DNA from: Maricaulaceae bacterium EIL42A08
GTDB lineage: Bacteria; Pseudomonadota; Alphaproteobacteria; Caulobacterales; Maricaulaceae
Assembly: GCA_024178355.1 (NCBI GenBank)
Contig: JAMZNZ010000001.1
Location: 407,749 to 471,748 of the forward strand
Direction: 5' to 3'
Length of the DNA stretch: 64,000 nucleotides
The notes beneath the pieces are model-generated. The model ran no database searches and was not told the origin of the DNA. It saw nothing but the letters and a program-made list of their open reading frames with translations. This document shows positions 55,296 through 64,000 of this stretch, piece after piece (position 1 is the stretch's first letter; every line of letters starts with the position of its first letter). Made by a program: the position numbers and the translations under genes.

Positions 55296-57026
55296 TTACA
55301 GGGCAAAAACAGACAGGCTGATCAGGGCAAGGCTCGCATAGGCAATAAACACGACCGCGCCAAGGCGCAGATAGTCACTTAATCCATATCGGCCGGGGCT
55401 TAAGACCATGAGGTGGGTCTGGTACCCAAATGGCATGAAAAAACTCGCACTCGCGCCAAAGGCGGCGGCCAGAGCGAACGCACCCGGATCGTATCCGGCA
55501 ACCTGCGCGGTATCGAGCGCGACTGGCAGCGCGATCAGCGCCGCACTGGTGTTGGAAAAAAACTCGGTCATCATCCATGCCATAAAGAAGATCGCTGCAA
55601 GGGCCGCAATCGCAGGAAGGCCCGCAGAAATCTCCGCCACGCCCGAGGCGATAAGCGCGGACAGCCCGGACTGGCTGACCAGCAAGCTTAAAAGCACGGC
55701 GCCCCACAAGACTATCACCATATCAAAGGGAAAATTCCGGCGCGCTTCGCGCGGGGAGACCCAGTCAAACAACAGCGCCGCGCTCGCCAGACAAAGCGCA
55801 GCCAGCGCGATGGGAGCGAGTTGAAACAAGGCCGCGATGAGAAACCCGGCAAAGACCAAGCCTAGAAGGATCGAATTGCGCACACTCAGCTGAGCCAGCC
55901 CGTTATCGTCGGAATCCAGCAGATGCAGGTTCGCCCGCAGATTATCGCGGCGGTGAAAATCAGGCCCGGCGGCGAGAAGCAGCAGGTCACCTGGTTGTAG
56001 CCGCACATCGCCAAGCTTTCCCGAAACCGCCTGATCGGCCCGCTGGATTCCAAGGACGGAGGCGTCAAATCGCGAGCGGAAATCGGCTTCCTTCAAGGTT
56101 CGTCCCACCAGCACAGAATCCCCGGAGATGACCGCGCGATAGCTGTTATCATGGCGGTGGCCGGATACTGGCGGATTGATCGACAGCCCGGAAATGGCCT
56201 GCAATTCATCCATGTGTTGGATATCACCAACAAAGATCAGCCGGTCATCCGCGCGCAGCATCTGCCCGGGTCTGACCGGGGCGATGAGCGTGTCTCCACG
56301 AATAATCTCAGCCAGATAAAAGCTGTGCAGATGACGCAACGCTGCCCCGGCGACCGTGCGGCCATCGAGCCTGGCGCCGGCAACAACGCGCGCTTCGACT
56401 GAGAACACATCCTGCGGGGCTATCTCTGCATCGGGGTCCTGTTTCAGCATGACCGGGGCAAACACGATCAGCGTGATAAAGACTCCCAGCGCCACGATCA
56501 GGCCGGGCAGGGCGAAATCGCGTACATCCAGCATGACGCCAGCCTGGGCCGCCTGGCCAACGACCATTAGGCTGGCTGAGGTCCCAAACGGCGTCATCAT
56601 GCCCGCCGCCAGTGCCATGTAGGACAGCGGCAGGAGCAATTGGTGCGCACTCGCTTCAGCCCGGCGCGAGGCCGGACCCAGCATTGCGGCCACCACTGCG
56701 GTATTGGGGGCCACCGCCGAAGTCAAAGCGGCCGCCGACAGCATGCGCGCAAGCGTCAGGCGCAATCCCATGGGGCGACTGGCAAAAAAGACCCGCCTTA
56801 GCAGCGGAATCTTGGCAAGAGCCAGAGAAAACACGACCAGAGCGACAACCGCCCAGATCGCTGGCGAGCCCAGTGCGGCGAGCGCGGTCTCAAACTCAAC
56901 CCGCCCCAGCACAATGACTGCAAGGCCGAAGATTGCAAAGGCCCGCGCCGGAGCGACCCGGCCCGACAAAAGCAGCACCGCAAGCCCAACCATCAAGGCA
57001 CCATCAAGAATGGGTCCAAACACCAT
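55296..57026 (-). CDS. SLC13-type permease with two RCK_C domains (candidate sulfate transporter)
   Basis: 576 residues. About a dozen hydrophobic segments in two halves separated by a soluble middle (about residues 200-370) with two TrkA_C/RCK_C-like modules (RVVAGARLDGRTVAGAALRH; SGDSVLVGRTLKEADFRSRF). This is the plan of DASS/SLC13-type permeases; several relatives carry sulfate or C4-dicarboxylates. The adjacency to cysQ, with a 24-base gap, favours sulfate. Motifs with SNTSAALIALPVALD and TPFGTSASLMVVG correspond to the paired substrate-binding loops. Confidence 0.85.
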   Translation of the reverse strand: MVFGPILDGALMVGLAVLLLSGRVAPARAFAIFGLAVIVLGRVEFETALAALGSPAIWAVVALVVFSLALAKIPLLRRVFFASRPMGLRLTLARMLSAAALTSAVAPNTAVVAAMLGPASRRAEASAHQLLLPLSYMALAAGMMTPFGTSASLMVVGQAAQAGVMLDVRDFALPGLIVALGVFITLIVFAPVMLKQDPDAEIAPQDVFSVEARVVAGARLDGRTVAGAALRHLHSFYLAEIIRGDTLIAPVRPGQMLRADDRLIFVGDIQHMDELQAISGLSINPPVSGHRHDNSYRAVISGDSVLVGRTLKEADFRSRFDASVLGIQRADQAVSGKLGDVRLQPGDLLLLAAGPDFHRRDNLRANLHLLDSDDNGLAQLSVRNSILLGLVFAGFLIAALFQLAPIALAALCLASAALLFDWVSPREARRNFPFDMVIVLWGAVLLSLLVSQSGLSALIASGVAEISAGLPAIAALAAIFFMAWMMTEFFSNTSAALIALPVALDTAQVAGYDPGAFALAAAFGASASFFMPFGYQTHLMVLSPGRYGLSDYLRLGAVVFIAYASLALISLSVFAL

Positions 57027-57052
57027 TATGGCATCTCGCTCGGCGATCAGGC

Positions 57053-59161
57053 CTATCGACCCTTGCCCGGCGGAGGGGCAATGGGGGCCAAAGCCGTCAT
57101 CAGATGATAGACCATGCTGGCAGGTACATTGGTGGCCGCCGGCGCGAGCTTGCCGTCCAGCCTGTCAATCCAGCCATGTTTTGGTCCCGGCTTGAGATAG
57201 GCCTCAACAATCTGATCAAGGATTGAGGGGATGTTGATGCCGGGGCGAGGTGTGTGGCTGAGCGCGCGCACCCGTTCCAGCTGGGGCCAGAGGCGGAAGC
57301 TTGGATCATCGGTGCCGACAAGGTCGAGCGCGAACCCGTGCTTTAACCCATGTCGCTCGGCATAGTCGATCAAACGCCGACGCCAGCTGGCCGTATCCCG
57401 GCCGGTCAGGCGCTCAGCCTCACCCAGCAGGAAGGCCCATTCATAGCAATGGCCAGGCTCGATCCGGTTGGCCGCCTCGCGTGACCAGTCAACCTTGAAA
57501 TTCTCAATCATGGCCCCGGACGCGGGATCGAACATGTACCGCTCAAACATCGTGCAGATCGTGTTGATCCGCTTCAGCGAGGCATCATCGTGTACTGCTT
57601 CGTAGTGAGCCAGGCTCGCCTCAAGCAGGTGCATATGCGGATTAGCCCGCTTCAAACCCGGCTCAGTTTCCGGGTCGTGCCAGCCGCCGCGTCGCTCGTC
57701 ATAGAAAAGCTTGTCGATCGTCTCGAACGCTTCCAAAGCCAGCGCCTCGCCGCGTGGGTCACCCAGCGCAGCAAGCTGGCAGGCAGACAGGGCGACAAAT
57801 GCGTGATCGTAAAGGTCCCGGCGCGGATCCTCGATCGCCCCCTCATAATTGAACTTGTGTGCCCAGCCTCCCGAGGGAACACGCGCCGGTCCGTTGATGA
57901 AGGCATAAGAGGCCTCGATGACACGGTCCGCCGCGCCATCGGGGTTCCATCCCATCTGCTTGGCCCGTGCGAATGAATAGAGCTGGCGCGGTGCGATCCG
58001 GCCCCGGCGGGACTGGCCCGGTCGGGCCTGCCCATCCAGGTCAAGATTTTCGACACACCCGCCACTGCCCTGGCAGAGCGCAAGCCTTGCCCAGGTTGGC
58101 ATGACATCGTCCCATAGCCAGGATTGCAACCAGGTCTGTTGTGCATCGGTGGCAGCTACCCGTCCAATCTCAGACAGAGCACCCGTCACAGGCTTGATCC
58201 GAGCCGCATCACTCAGGCGCGTCACGAGAACATTATCAGGCGTTGCAACAATAGCGACGTCTTCAAGGCCGTGCACGGCAACCTTCACACCTTCGGCGCG
58301 CACGTAGATATTTGACGACTCGGTGACTTCGGCATGGCCTTCGGTGTGGATCGTGTCTTCGTCAGTTGCAGCATCATGAAGGGCGCGAAAATCGCCAAGA
58401 TCGCTCCAGCCCATGGAAACCGGAACCACCGAGATATTTTTTGCGTGCTCCAGCACAGCGTAGTCGATCGACTCAGAGCGAACCTGCCGGAAAGCAGCAC
58501 GGTCGAGGACATCGTCCGAAAGTGCGCTCTCAACACCCTGAAGAATATCTGCGGCGTGTGCCTTGAGCGCTTCAGACATCACCGATGCCTGGAACAGAAA
58601 TATCCCGGCATTCCAGAAAAACCGCCCCGTCGCCAGATACTCCGTCGCCTTCGCGTGGTCAGGCTTCTCCACGAAGCGAACAACCGGACGCGCCGGCTCA
58701 AGCCCTTCAGCCTCGATATAGCCGTAGCCGGTTGCCGGATAATGTGGCTCGATCCCGAAGGTCACGATCTGACCGTCCTCGGCCGCGGCCGCGCCGGTCT
58801 CGATAGCGGCAAGGAAGGCTTCCACGTCCTGGATGTGGTGATCAGCGGGCAGGATTAGCAAAAGGTCGTCAGCTTCGCTCATCAGGCAGGCCGCAGCGAT
58901 CGGCGGCGCGGAGTTTCGACCGAGCGGCTCCAGAAGGATTCGCGCCTCAGGAAGCTCACTTCGCAGCAAGGCATCATGGCGGGCCGAGCCAATAGCAATC
59001 GGAGCGTTAAACCGTGCCGGATCACTGACGCGCGCGGCAGTTTCAGCCAGCATCGAGCGTTCACCAGACAGATTCAGGAACTGTTTTGGCTTGATAGGTG
59101 TGGACAAAGGCCAAAGTCTGGTGCCGCCACCTCCGCATAGGATTACAGGCGTAATTTTCAT
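57053..59161 (-). CDS. Mannose-1-phosphate guanylyltransferase fused to AGE-family isomerase
   Basis: 702 residues. The first part (about 1-330) is a GDP-mannose pyrophosphorylase: PVILCGGGGTRLWPLSTPIK, FVEKPDHAKATEYL, FWNAGIFLF. The C-terminal part (about 350-700) is an N-acylglucosamine-2-epimerase-type (alpha/alpha)6 barrel: WAHKFNYEGAIEDPRRDLYD, NPHMHLLEASLAHYEAV, EPGHCYEWAFLL. Classical ManC proteins carry a cupin-type phosphomannose isomerase instead. Here the AGE-type domain probably interconverts fructose-6-P and mannose-6-P, as in several alphaproteobacteria. Start ATG at 59161; ATG at 59170 is an alternative. Product GDP-mannose feeds gmd/fcl. Confidence 0.88.
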   Translation of the reverse strand: MKITPVILCGGGGTRLWPLSTPIKPKQFLNLSGERSMLAETAARVSDPARFNAPIAIGSARHDALLRSELPEARILLEPLGRNSAPPIAAACLMSEADDLLLILPADHHIQDVEAFLAAIETGAAAAEDGQIVTFGIEPHYPATGYGYIEAEGLEPARPVVRFVEKPDHAKATEYLATGRFFWNAGIFLFQASVMSEALKAHAADILQGVESALSDDVLDRAAFRQVRSESIDYAVLEHAKNISVVPVSMGWSDLGDFRALHDAATDEDTIHTEGHAEVTESSNIYVRAEGVKVAVHGLEDVAIVATPDNVLVTRLSDAARIKPVTGALSEIGRVAATDAQQTWLQSWLWDDVMPTWARLALCQGSGGCVENLDLDGQARPGQSRRGRIAPRQLYSFARAKQMGWNPDGAADRVIEASYAFINGPARVPSGGWAHKFNYEGAIEDPRRDLYDHAFVALSACQLAALGDPRGEALALEAFETIDKLFYDERRGGWHDPETEPGLKRANPHMHLLEASLAHYEAVHDDASLKRINTICTMFERYMFDPASGAMIENFKVDWSREAANRIEPGHCYEWAFLLGEAERLTGRDTASWRRRLIDYAERHGLKHGFALDLVGTDDPSFRLWPQLERVRALSHTPRPGINIPSILDQIVEAYLKPGPKHGWIDRLDGKLAPAATNVPASMVYHLMTALAPIAPPPGKGR

Positions 59162-59426
59162 GCGTCTCATCCCCAACCCTGCTCTTCGGATTTCGTAACC
59201 GATTAGGCTAGGATTACAAGCTTCATCGCGGCATCCCAAGCATGCCGATCAGCAAACTACTCGCCTCAGGCTGGTGTATAAAGGCGTCAACTACACACCA
59301 TCGCACACTCCAGTGCAGAATTCCCAAGAGCCGAAGGTTGGACCTGTTTTATGCAATTGGCCCTTAACGTCGTTGACGTGAACAGGCACAACACTGATCC
59401 AAACACAGAGAAGGGTCGAACCGCAC

Positions 59427-59990
59427 ATGCGCATTAAGCACCTTGGCCTTGGAGACGCCTGCCTTGTCGAGGGCAGACGATTTAAGGATGAGCGCGGATG
59501 GTTTGAAGAAATTTGGTCGAGCTCTTACCTCAAGCAGGTTGGGCTCATCTTCAATTTTGTTCAAGACAATGTCTCTCACTCAAAGCATGTGGGCACTCTA
59601 AGAGGGCTGCACTATCAGGCTCCACCCCATACTCAGGGCAAGCTGGTGCGCGTTCTAAGAGGGGCGGTCACTGACGTTCTGGTTGATGTGCGAACCGGGT
59701 CGCAAACCTTTGGTCAGCACCGCAAAGTCGATCTGTCACAGGATGAGCCGCAAGCGGTATGGGTGCCCGAAGGCTTCCTGCATGGCTTCATTACCCGCAC
59801 CGAAGACACTTTGGTCCACTACAAGGTCACAGCCGCTTACTCATCTGATCATGATGGTTCAGTGCGATGGGATGATCCTGAGCTTGGCATTGACTGGGAG
59901 ATTGAAACCCCGATCCTGTCGAAGAAAGACCAAACAGCCCCGCGCCTGTCCGATCTCGCTGAGATCTTTCCAGCAGGGAGCCTTGCATGA
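59427..59990 (+). CDS. rfbC: dTDP-4-dehydrorhamnose 3,5-epimerase
   Basis: 187 residues. Cupin-fold epimerase: VEGRRFKDERGWFEEIWSS, FVQDNVSHSKHVGTLRGLHY with the catalytic His, and WVPEGFLHGFI with LVHYKVTAAYS. Third step of dTDP-L-rhamnose synthesis. First gene in the order rfbC-B-D-A, and it overlaps rfbB by ATGA. The 265-base spacer to the minus-strand ManC-AGE start must include divergent promoters. Confidence 0.95.
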   Translation: MRIKHLGLGDACLVEGRRFKDERGWFEEIWSSSYLKQVGLIFNFVQDNVSHSKHVGTLRGLHYQAPPHTQGKLVRVLRGAVTDVLVDVRTGSQTFGQHRKVDLSQDEPQAVWVPEGFLHGFITRTEDTLVHYKVTAAYSSDHDGSVRWDDPELGIDWEIETPILSKKDQTAPRLSDLAEIFPAGSLA

Positions 59991-61009
59991 AGACCGCCCT
60001 TGTGACCGGTGGCGCCGGCTTTATCGGTTCATCTGTCACTCTTGAGCTGCTTGAGACCGGCTGGGACGTTGTTGTCCTTGACGCTCTGACCTACGCAGCC
60101 GCCCCCGGCACGGTCGAGATGCTGGAACGCTCACACGCGCGCCTGATCAAGGAAGACCTACGTCATGGAGCGGCGGTGCGCGACATCATGGCGACCACAC
60201 AGCCCGATGCCGTTTTCCATCTAGCCGCCGAATCCCATGTTGATCGTTCCATTGATGCGCCCGGCGATTTCGTCACGACGAATGTCAATGGGACACTAGA
60301 GTTGCTAGAGGCCTTCCGGGCACACCAGAAGCCCGGCGCAACCTTCATTCAGGTCTCAACCGACGAGGTCTTTGGCTCGCTTGACAAAGATGATCCCGCC
60401 TTCACCGAGACCAGCCGGTACGCGCCCTCGTCGCCCTACTCTGCCTCAAAGGCAGGTGCCGACCATCTGGTCAGAGCCTGGGGCGCAACCCACGGCCTTG
60501 ATGTGCGGATTTCGAACTGCTCGAACAATTACGGCCCGCGCCAGTTTCCAGAAAAGCTCATCCCGCTGATGACACTTAAAGCCCTTAGCGGCAGCGCACT
60601 TCCCGTGTACGGCGACGGGTCTAACATTCGCGACTGGCTCCATGTGGCCGACCACGCCAAGGCCCTGCGCCTGATCGCCGAACGCGGCAAAGCGAGGGAA
60701 ACCTACTGTATTGGAGGCAACGCCGAGCGCAGCAATCTTCAGGTCGTCGAAACAATCTGCGACTATCTCGACACACTTAAACCGCTGCAATCGCCGCGGC
60801 GCAGCGCGATAGAATTTGTCGCCGATCGCCCCGGCCATGACTGGCGCTACGCCATCAATTCGGCCAAGGCGCAGGCAGAACTCGACTGGTCCCCGGCGCA
60901 CTCGTTTGAGGAAGGACTGCAAGCCACCATCGACTGGTATCTCGATAATCGCAGCTGGTGGGAACCGCTGACCGAGCGCTATTCCGGCACCCGCCTTGGC
61001 GTATGGTAA
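59987..61009 (+). CDS. rfbB: dTDP-glucose 4,6-dehydratase
   Basis: 340 residues. LVTGGAGFIGSSVTLELLE, the catalytic Thr-Asp-Glu in VSTDEVFGSLDKDD and Tyr-x-x-x-Lys in SPYSASKAGADHLV, and NCSNNYGPRQFPEKLIPL are all diagnostic. Second step from dTDP-glucose. ATG overlaps the rfbC stop; rfbD follows after four bases. Complete, normal length. Confidence 0.96.
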   Translation: MKTALVTGGAGFIGSSVTLELLETGWDVVVLDALTYAAAPGTVEMLERSHARLIKEDLRHGAAVRDIMATTQPDAVFHLAAESHVDRSIDAPGDFVTTNVNGTLELLEAFRAHQKPGATFIQVSTDEVFGSLDKDDPAFTETSRYAPSSPYSASKAGADHLVRAWGATHGLDVRISNCSNNYGPRQFPEKLIPLMTLKALSGSALPVYGDGSNIRDWLHVADHAKALRLIAERGKARETYCIGGNAERSNLQVVETICDYLDTLKPLQSPRRSAIEFVADRPGHDWRYAINSAKAQAELDWSPAHSFEEGLQATIDWYLDNRSWWEPLTERYSGTRLGVW

Positions 61010-61013
61010 TCCG

Positions 61014-61874
61014 ATGACAAGGCTCCTGATACTGGGCGAGCATGGCCAGCTCGCCCGCGCGCTCGCACATGAGGCCCCGCACACATTCGACCAGGTCGAA
61101 TGCGCCGGTCGCTCAAAAGCTGACCTCGCGACTCCAGGCTCGGTCTCTCACCTTATCGACCAGATTCGGCCAACCTGCGTCATCAACGCGGCAGCTTATA
61201 CACAGGTCGATGTTGCAGAGACCTATGCTGCCGCTGCCCATCAGATAAATGCCCAAGGCGCCGGAGAGGCCGCAGACGCGACCAGGAAAATTGGGGCGCG
61301 CTTCGTTCATGTTTCAACCGACTATGTCTTCGGAGCCGGTGAAGGCGGACCTTATGGCGAAGACGCCAGCCCGGCCCCGATAAATATCTACGGCCAAAGC
61401 AAGCTTGCCGGAGAGGTCGCGGTGTTGGCCGCTTACCCGGAGGCGGCAGTCGTACGCACAGCAGCCGTTTTTTCCGGGCGAGGATCAGACTTTCCAAGCG
61501 CCATGTGGACGCGCGCGCATGGCGGTCAGGCGCTACGCGTGGTGGCAGACCAGCTGACCTGTCCGACATTTGCAGGCGATCTTGCCAAGCGCCTGCTCAA
61601 ACTGTCGCAAATATCTGATGCGAGAGGGATTTTTCATTGCACCGGGCAACCGGGCATCAGCTGGTATGACTTTGCCCGCGAAGCGGTCGCAATGATGCAC
61701 ACGGCAGTTGAAATCACACCCGTAACAAGCGATGAATTTGACCGGCCAGCGCCACGGCCCACCGATTCACGCCTCTCCAGCACTCGATTGGAGAGATTTC
61801 TCGATGTACCTTCTGTGGATTGGCGCAGCGGCCTAAAAAGCGCATACCAAGTCTGGAAAGCTGCTCATCTGTAG
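61014..61874 (+). CDS. rfbD: dTDP-4-dehydrorhamnose reductase
   Basis: 286 residues. LLILGEHGQLARALAHEA (glycine-rich loop variant), INAAAYTQVD, VSTDYVFGAGEGGPY and Tyr-x-x-x-Lys in NIYGQSKLAGEVAV mark RmlD. Uses NADPH to make dTDP-L-rhamnose. Start is the ATG at 61014, four bases after rfbB; the open frame to 60996 would overlap that gene. The next gene rfbA begins six bases after the stop. Confidence 0.95.
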   Translation: MTRLLILGEHGQLARALAHEAPHTFDQVECAGRSKADLATPGSVSHLIDQIRPTCVINAAAYTQVDVAETYAAAAHQINAQGAGEAADATRKIGARFVHVSTDYVFGAGEGGPYGEDASPAPINIYGQSKLAGEVAVLAAYPEAAVVRTAAVFSGRGSDFPSAMWTRAHGGQALRVVADQLTCPTFAGDLAKRLLKLSQISDARGIFHCTGQPGISWYDFAREAVAMMHTAVEITPVTSDEFDRPAPRPTDSRLSSTRLERFLDVPSVDWRSGLKSAYQVWKAAHL

Positions 61875-61880
61875 GTGCCC

Positions 61881-62786
61881 ATGCCCGCGACCCCAATTAG
61901 CTCTGATCGAAAGACCAAGGGGATACTCCTTGCCGGAGGCCTTGGGACTCGCTTGGCACCGTTGACAACAGCGCTCTCGAAGCAGCTACTCCCCATTTAT
62001 GACAAGCCCCTGATTTATTATCCTCTTTCGACACTGATGCTCGCCGGCATAAGGGACATAAACGTCATCTCGTCGCCAGAGCACCTACCGATGTTCCGGA
62101 CGCTTCTGGGGACCGGAGAGCAGTGGGGCCTGGATTTTGAATATACCGTTCAGGACAAACCGGCGGGCGTCGCTCAAGCCATCACCCTGTCGCGAGACTG
62201 GCTGGACGGAGCCCGCAGCGCGCTCGCCTTGGGTGACAACATCCTCTACTCAACCGGCCTGACCGGTCTTCTAAAGGACACCCTGAAGTTTGAAAGCGGA
62301 GCCGTGTGCTTTGCCTATCCGGTTGGCAATGCGTCAGCCTTTGGCGTTGTGGAGTTCGCTGAAGACGGACGCATCCTCTCACTGGAGGAAAAGCCCAAGA
62401 AACCTCGCAGCAACTGGGCGGTCACGGGTCTATATTTTTACGACAACACAGCGCCCGATCGGGTCGCACGCCTGAAACCCTCAGCCCGGGGCGAACTGGA
62501 AATCACCGACCTAAATCGCAGCTATCTTGAAGACGGTGCACTAAGCAGCGTCCGCCTGCCACGCGGCGCGACCTGGCTAGATACCGGCACACTTGATGGC
62601 CTCGTCAACGCCGGCGAATGGGTCCGCGCGATTGAACGCCAGCAAGGCTTCAAGATCGCCGCCCCTGAAGAAATCGCCTGGCGCAATGGCTGGATTGACG
62701 ACGACGCGCTGCGCGCGCTAGCCAAATCCTACAAAAGCGAATACGGCAAATATCTCAAAGCCCTGCTGCGCTCACCCCAAGGATAG
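61881..62786 (+). CDS. rfbA: Glucose-1-phosphate thymidylyltransferase
   Basis: 301 residues. GILLAGGLGTRLAPLTTALS, KQLLPIYDKPLIYYPLSTLM, ALGDNILY and the EKP motif in SLEEKPKKPRSN identify RmlA. It makes dTDP-glucose, the first step to dTDP-rhamnose, and is usually feedback-inhibited by dTDP-rhamnose. ATG at 61881; a GTG at 61875 is possible. Last gene of the rfbCBDA operon, with its tail close to convergent glmS. Confidence 0.96.
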   Translation: MPATPISSDRKTKGILLAGGLGTRLAPLTTALSKQLLPIYDKPLIYYPLSTLMLAGIRDINVISSPEHLPMFRTLLGTGEQWGLDFEYTVQDKPAGVAQAITLSRDWLDGARSALALGDNILYSTGLTGLLKDTLKFESGAVCFAYPVGNASAFGVVEFAEDGRILSLEEKPKKPRSNWAVTGLYFYDNTAPDRVARLKPSARGELEITDLNRSYLEDGALSSVRLPRGATWLDTGTLDGLVNAGEWVRAIERQQGFKIAAPEEIAWRNGWIDDDALRALAKSYKSEYGKYLKALLRSPQG

Positions 62787-62798
62787 CGCAGCGGCTGG

Positions 62799-64000
62799 CT
62801 ACTCAACCGTCACCGACTTGGCCAGATTACGGGGCTGGTCCACATCGGTGCCCTTAAGCGACGCCACGTGATAGGCCAGCAGCTGTAGCGGAATTGCAGC
62901 GATAATGGGCTGGGCCAATTTGTGGCATTCGGGCAGAACCAGAACGTCCTCAACGCTGCCCCCGATCGCTTTCGTACCAGCAGGGTCGGTAACCAGGGTC
63001 ACTCGAGCGCCACGCGCGGCGACTTCCTGGATGTTCGATACCGTCTTTTCAATCAGCTCATCGTGGGGTGCAACGACCACCACCGGTGAGCCATTTTCAA
63101 TCAACGCAATCGGCCCGTGCTTCAGCTCGCCCGCAGCATACCCCTCAGCGTGCAGATAGCTGATTTCCTTAAGCTTGAGCGCCCCCTCAAGCGCGAGCGG
63201 GTAGAACACGCCCCGGCCGAGATAGAGCACGTCCTTGGCCGACACGAGCTGGTGGGCCAGCGCCTCGATTTCAGGCTCAAGCGCCAGCGCCTCATTGATC
63301 AGGCGCGGCGTCTCCATCAAGGCCTGAGCAATGGCAGACGACTGTTCGTCGTCGAGCTTGCCCCGCGCGCGCGCCGCATCGACAGCCAGGCAGACAAGCG
63401 CTGACAGTTGTGCGGTAAAGGCCTTGGTTGAAGCCACGCCGATCTCTGGTCCGGCCTGTGTAAAGATCGCCTGATCCACTTCACGGGCGATGGTCGAGGT
63501 CTGAACATTGACAACGCCCAGCGTGCGAGCGCCTTCAGCCTTGCAATGACGCAGAGCGGCAAGGGTATCGGCCGTCTCTCCGGACTGGGAAACAAAAAGC
63601 GCCGCGTCCTTGTCGGTCACCACCGGGCTGCGATAGCGAAACTCCGAGGCGATATCGACTTCCACAGGCAGGCGCGCCAGGCTTTCAAACCAGTATTTGG
63701 CCACCGCCAGCGCATAGTTTGCCGTGCCACAGGCCGACGCCAGAAGCCGCCCGGTTTGCGACCAGTCATGGTCACAGGTTTTCAGAAACTGTTCCGAAGA
63801 TGCATCGATGAAGGCAGACAGCGTACGCGACACGGCCTCCGGCTGCTCATGGATTTCCTTCTCCATGAAATGGCGATAGCCGCCCTTGTCCACCAGGCCG
63901 GCCACGGCGTTGGAAAACTGGATCGGACGGGCAATCTCGCGCCCATCGCGGTCAAACACGCGCGCGCCCTCAGGACTACCGACAACCCAGTCCCCTTCTT
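62799..64000 (-). CDS. glmS: Glucosamine--fructose-6-phosphate aminotransferase (partial)
   Basis: C-terminal 400 residues, cut by the window edge. Two SIS sugar-isomerase domains: LLASACGTANYALAVAKYW, VSQSGETADTLAALRHCK, ASTKAFTAQLSALVCLAV and LGRGVFYPLALEGALKLKEI. The end, VASLKGTDVDQPRNLAKSVT, is the conserved GlmS tail. Makes glucosamine-6-P from fructose-6-P and glutamine, upstream of glmM at 15.7 kb. The glutaminase half lies beyond 64000. The frame is continuous to the edge; the internal GTG at 63959 is not the start. Confidence 0.96.
   Translation of the reverse strand, partial: EGDWVVGSPEGARVFDRDGREIARPIQFSNAVAGLVDKGGYRHFMEKEIHEQPEAVSRTLSAFIDASSEQFLKTCDHDWSQTGRLLASACGTANYALAVAKYWFESLARLPVEVDIASEFRYRSPVVTDKDAALFVSQSGETADTLAALRHCKAEGARTLGVVNVQTSTIAREVDQAIFTQAGPEIGVASTKAFTAQLSALVCLAVDAARARGKLDDEQSSAIAQALMETPRLINEALALEPEIEALAHQLVSAKDVLYLGRGVFYPLALEGALKLKEISYLHAEGYAAGELKHGPIALIENGSPVVVVAPHDELIEKTVSNIQEVAARGARVTLVTDPAGTKAIGGSVEDVLVLPECHKLAQPIIAAIPLQLLAYHVASLKGTDVDQPRNLAKSVTVE

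Noticed and set aside
1..64000. tRNA, rRNA, CRISPR array, insertion sequence or integrase
   Set aside because: I looked for clover-leaf signatures, regular short repeats and transposase-like proteins and found none.

Overview
The window looks like part of the chromosome of a marine-type alphaproteobacterium. It is GC-rich and uses GTG and TTG starts. Its 14-15 kb housekeeping block follows the alphaproteobacterial order of a short coiled-coil protein, zapA, a 6S-RNA-like spacer and 5-formyltetrahydrofolate cyclo-ligase. A Maricaulales or Hyphomonadaceae-like source is my best guess, but that rests on gene style and I have not tested it. I recognise no tRNA, rRNA, CRISPR array, transposase or phage integration gene.

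Layout. 0-4.8 kb: transaldolase, serA, a UDP-glucuronate-epimerase-like gene, an aldo/keto reductase and a YmdB-type phosphoesterase. 4.8-12 kb: accessory genes (glycosyltransferase-like, FAD oxidoreductase, ferredoxin-NADP reductase, SDR, PhyH-type dioxygenase, sulfotransferase) around two adjacent genes broken by frameshifts (SGNH hydrolase and GSCFA family). 12-14 kb: two secreted proteins, one fibre-like. 14-18.6 kb: cyclo-ligase, 6S RNA candidate, zapA, glmM, Nudix, galE. 18.6-31 kb: glycosyltransferases, a DegT-type aminotransferase, a GtrA/GtrB/GtrII-like set, a sulfotransferase-FkbM fusion and a two-gene ABC exporter. 31-33 kb: fcl and gmd (GDP-fucose). 33-50.4 kb: four more sulfotransferases among very large multidomain proteins. 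These are a two-part glycosyltransferase, a long coiled-coil protein with an FkbM-like head, a 1026-residue protein with duplicated C-terminal domains and a double GT4 protein. 50.7-57 kb: cysD, cysNC, galU, cysQ and a SLC13-type permease. 57-62.8 kb: a GDP-mannose pyrophosphorylase/AGE fusion and rfbCBDA (dTDP-rhamnose). The right edge cuts glmS.

How it fits together. Genes for making or interconverting UDP-GlcNAc, UDP-Glc/Gal, UDP-GalA, GDP-Man, GDP-Fuc and dTDP-Rha surround many glycosyltransferases and a Wzm/Wzt-type ABC exporter. Six sulfotransferase-like genes sit beside a complete supply line for their donor: a candidate sulfate permease, ATP sulfurylase plus APS kinase to make PAPS, and CysQ to remove the by-product PAP. 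The best reading is a locus for a sulfated and methylated surface polysaccharide, such as an O-antigen or capsule. The coiled-coil protein may control chain length in a WbdD-like way. That overall role is inference; the single-gene calls rest on visible motifs.
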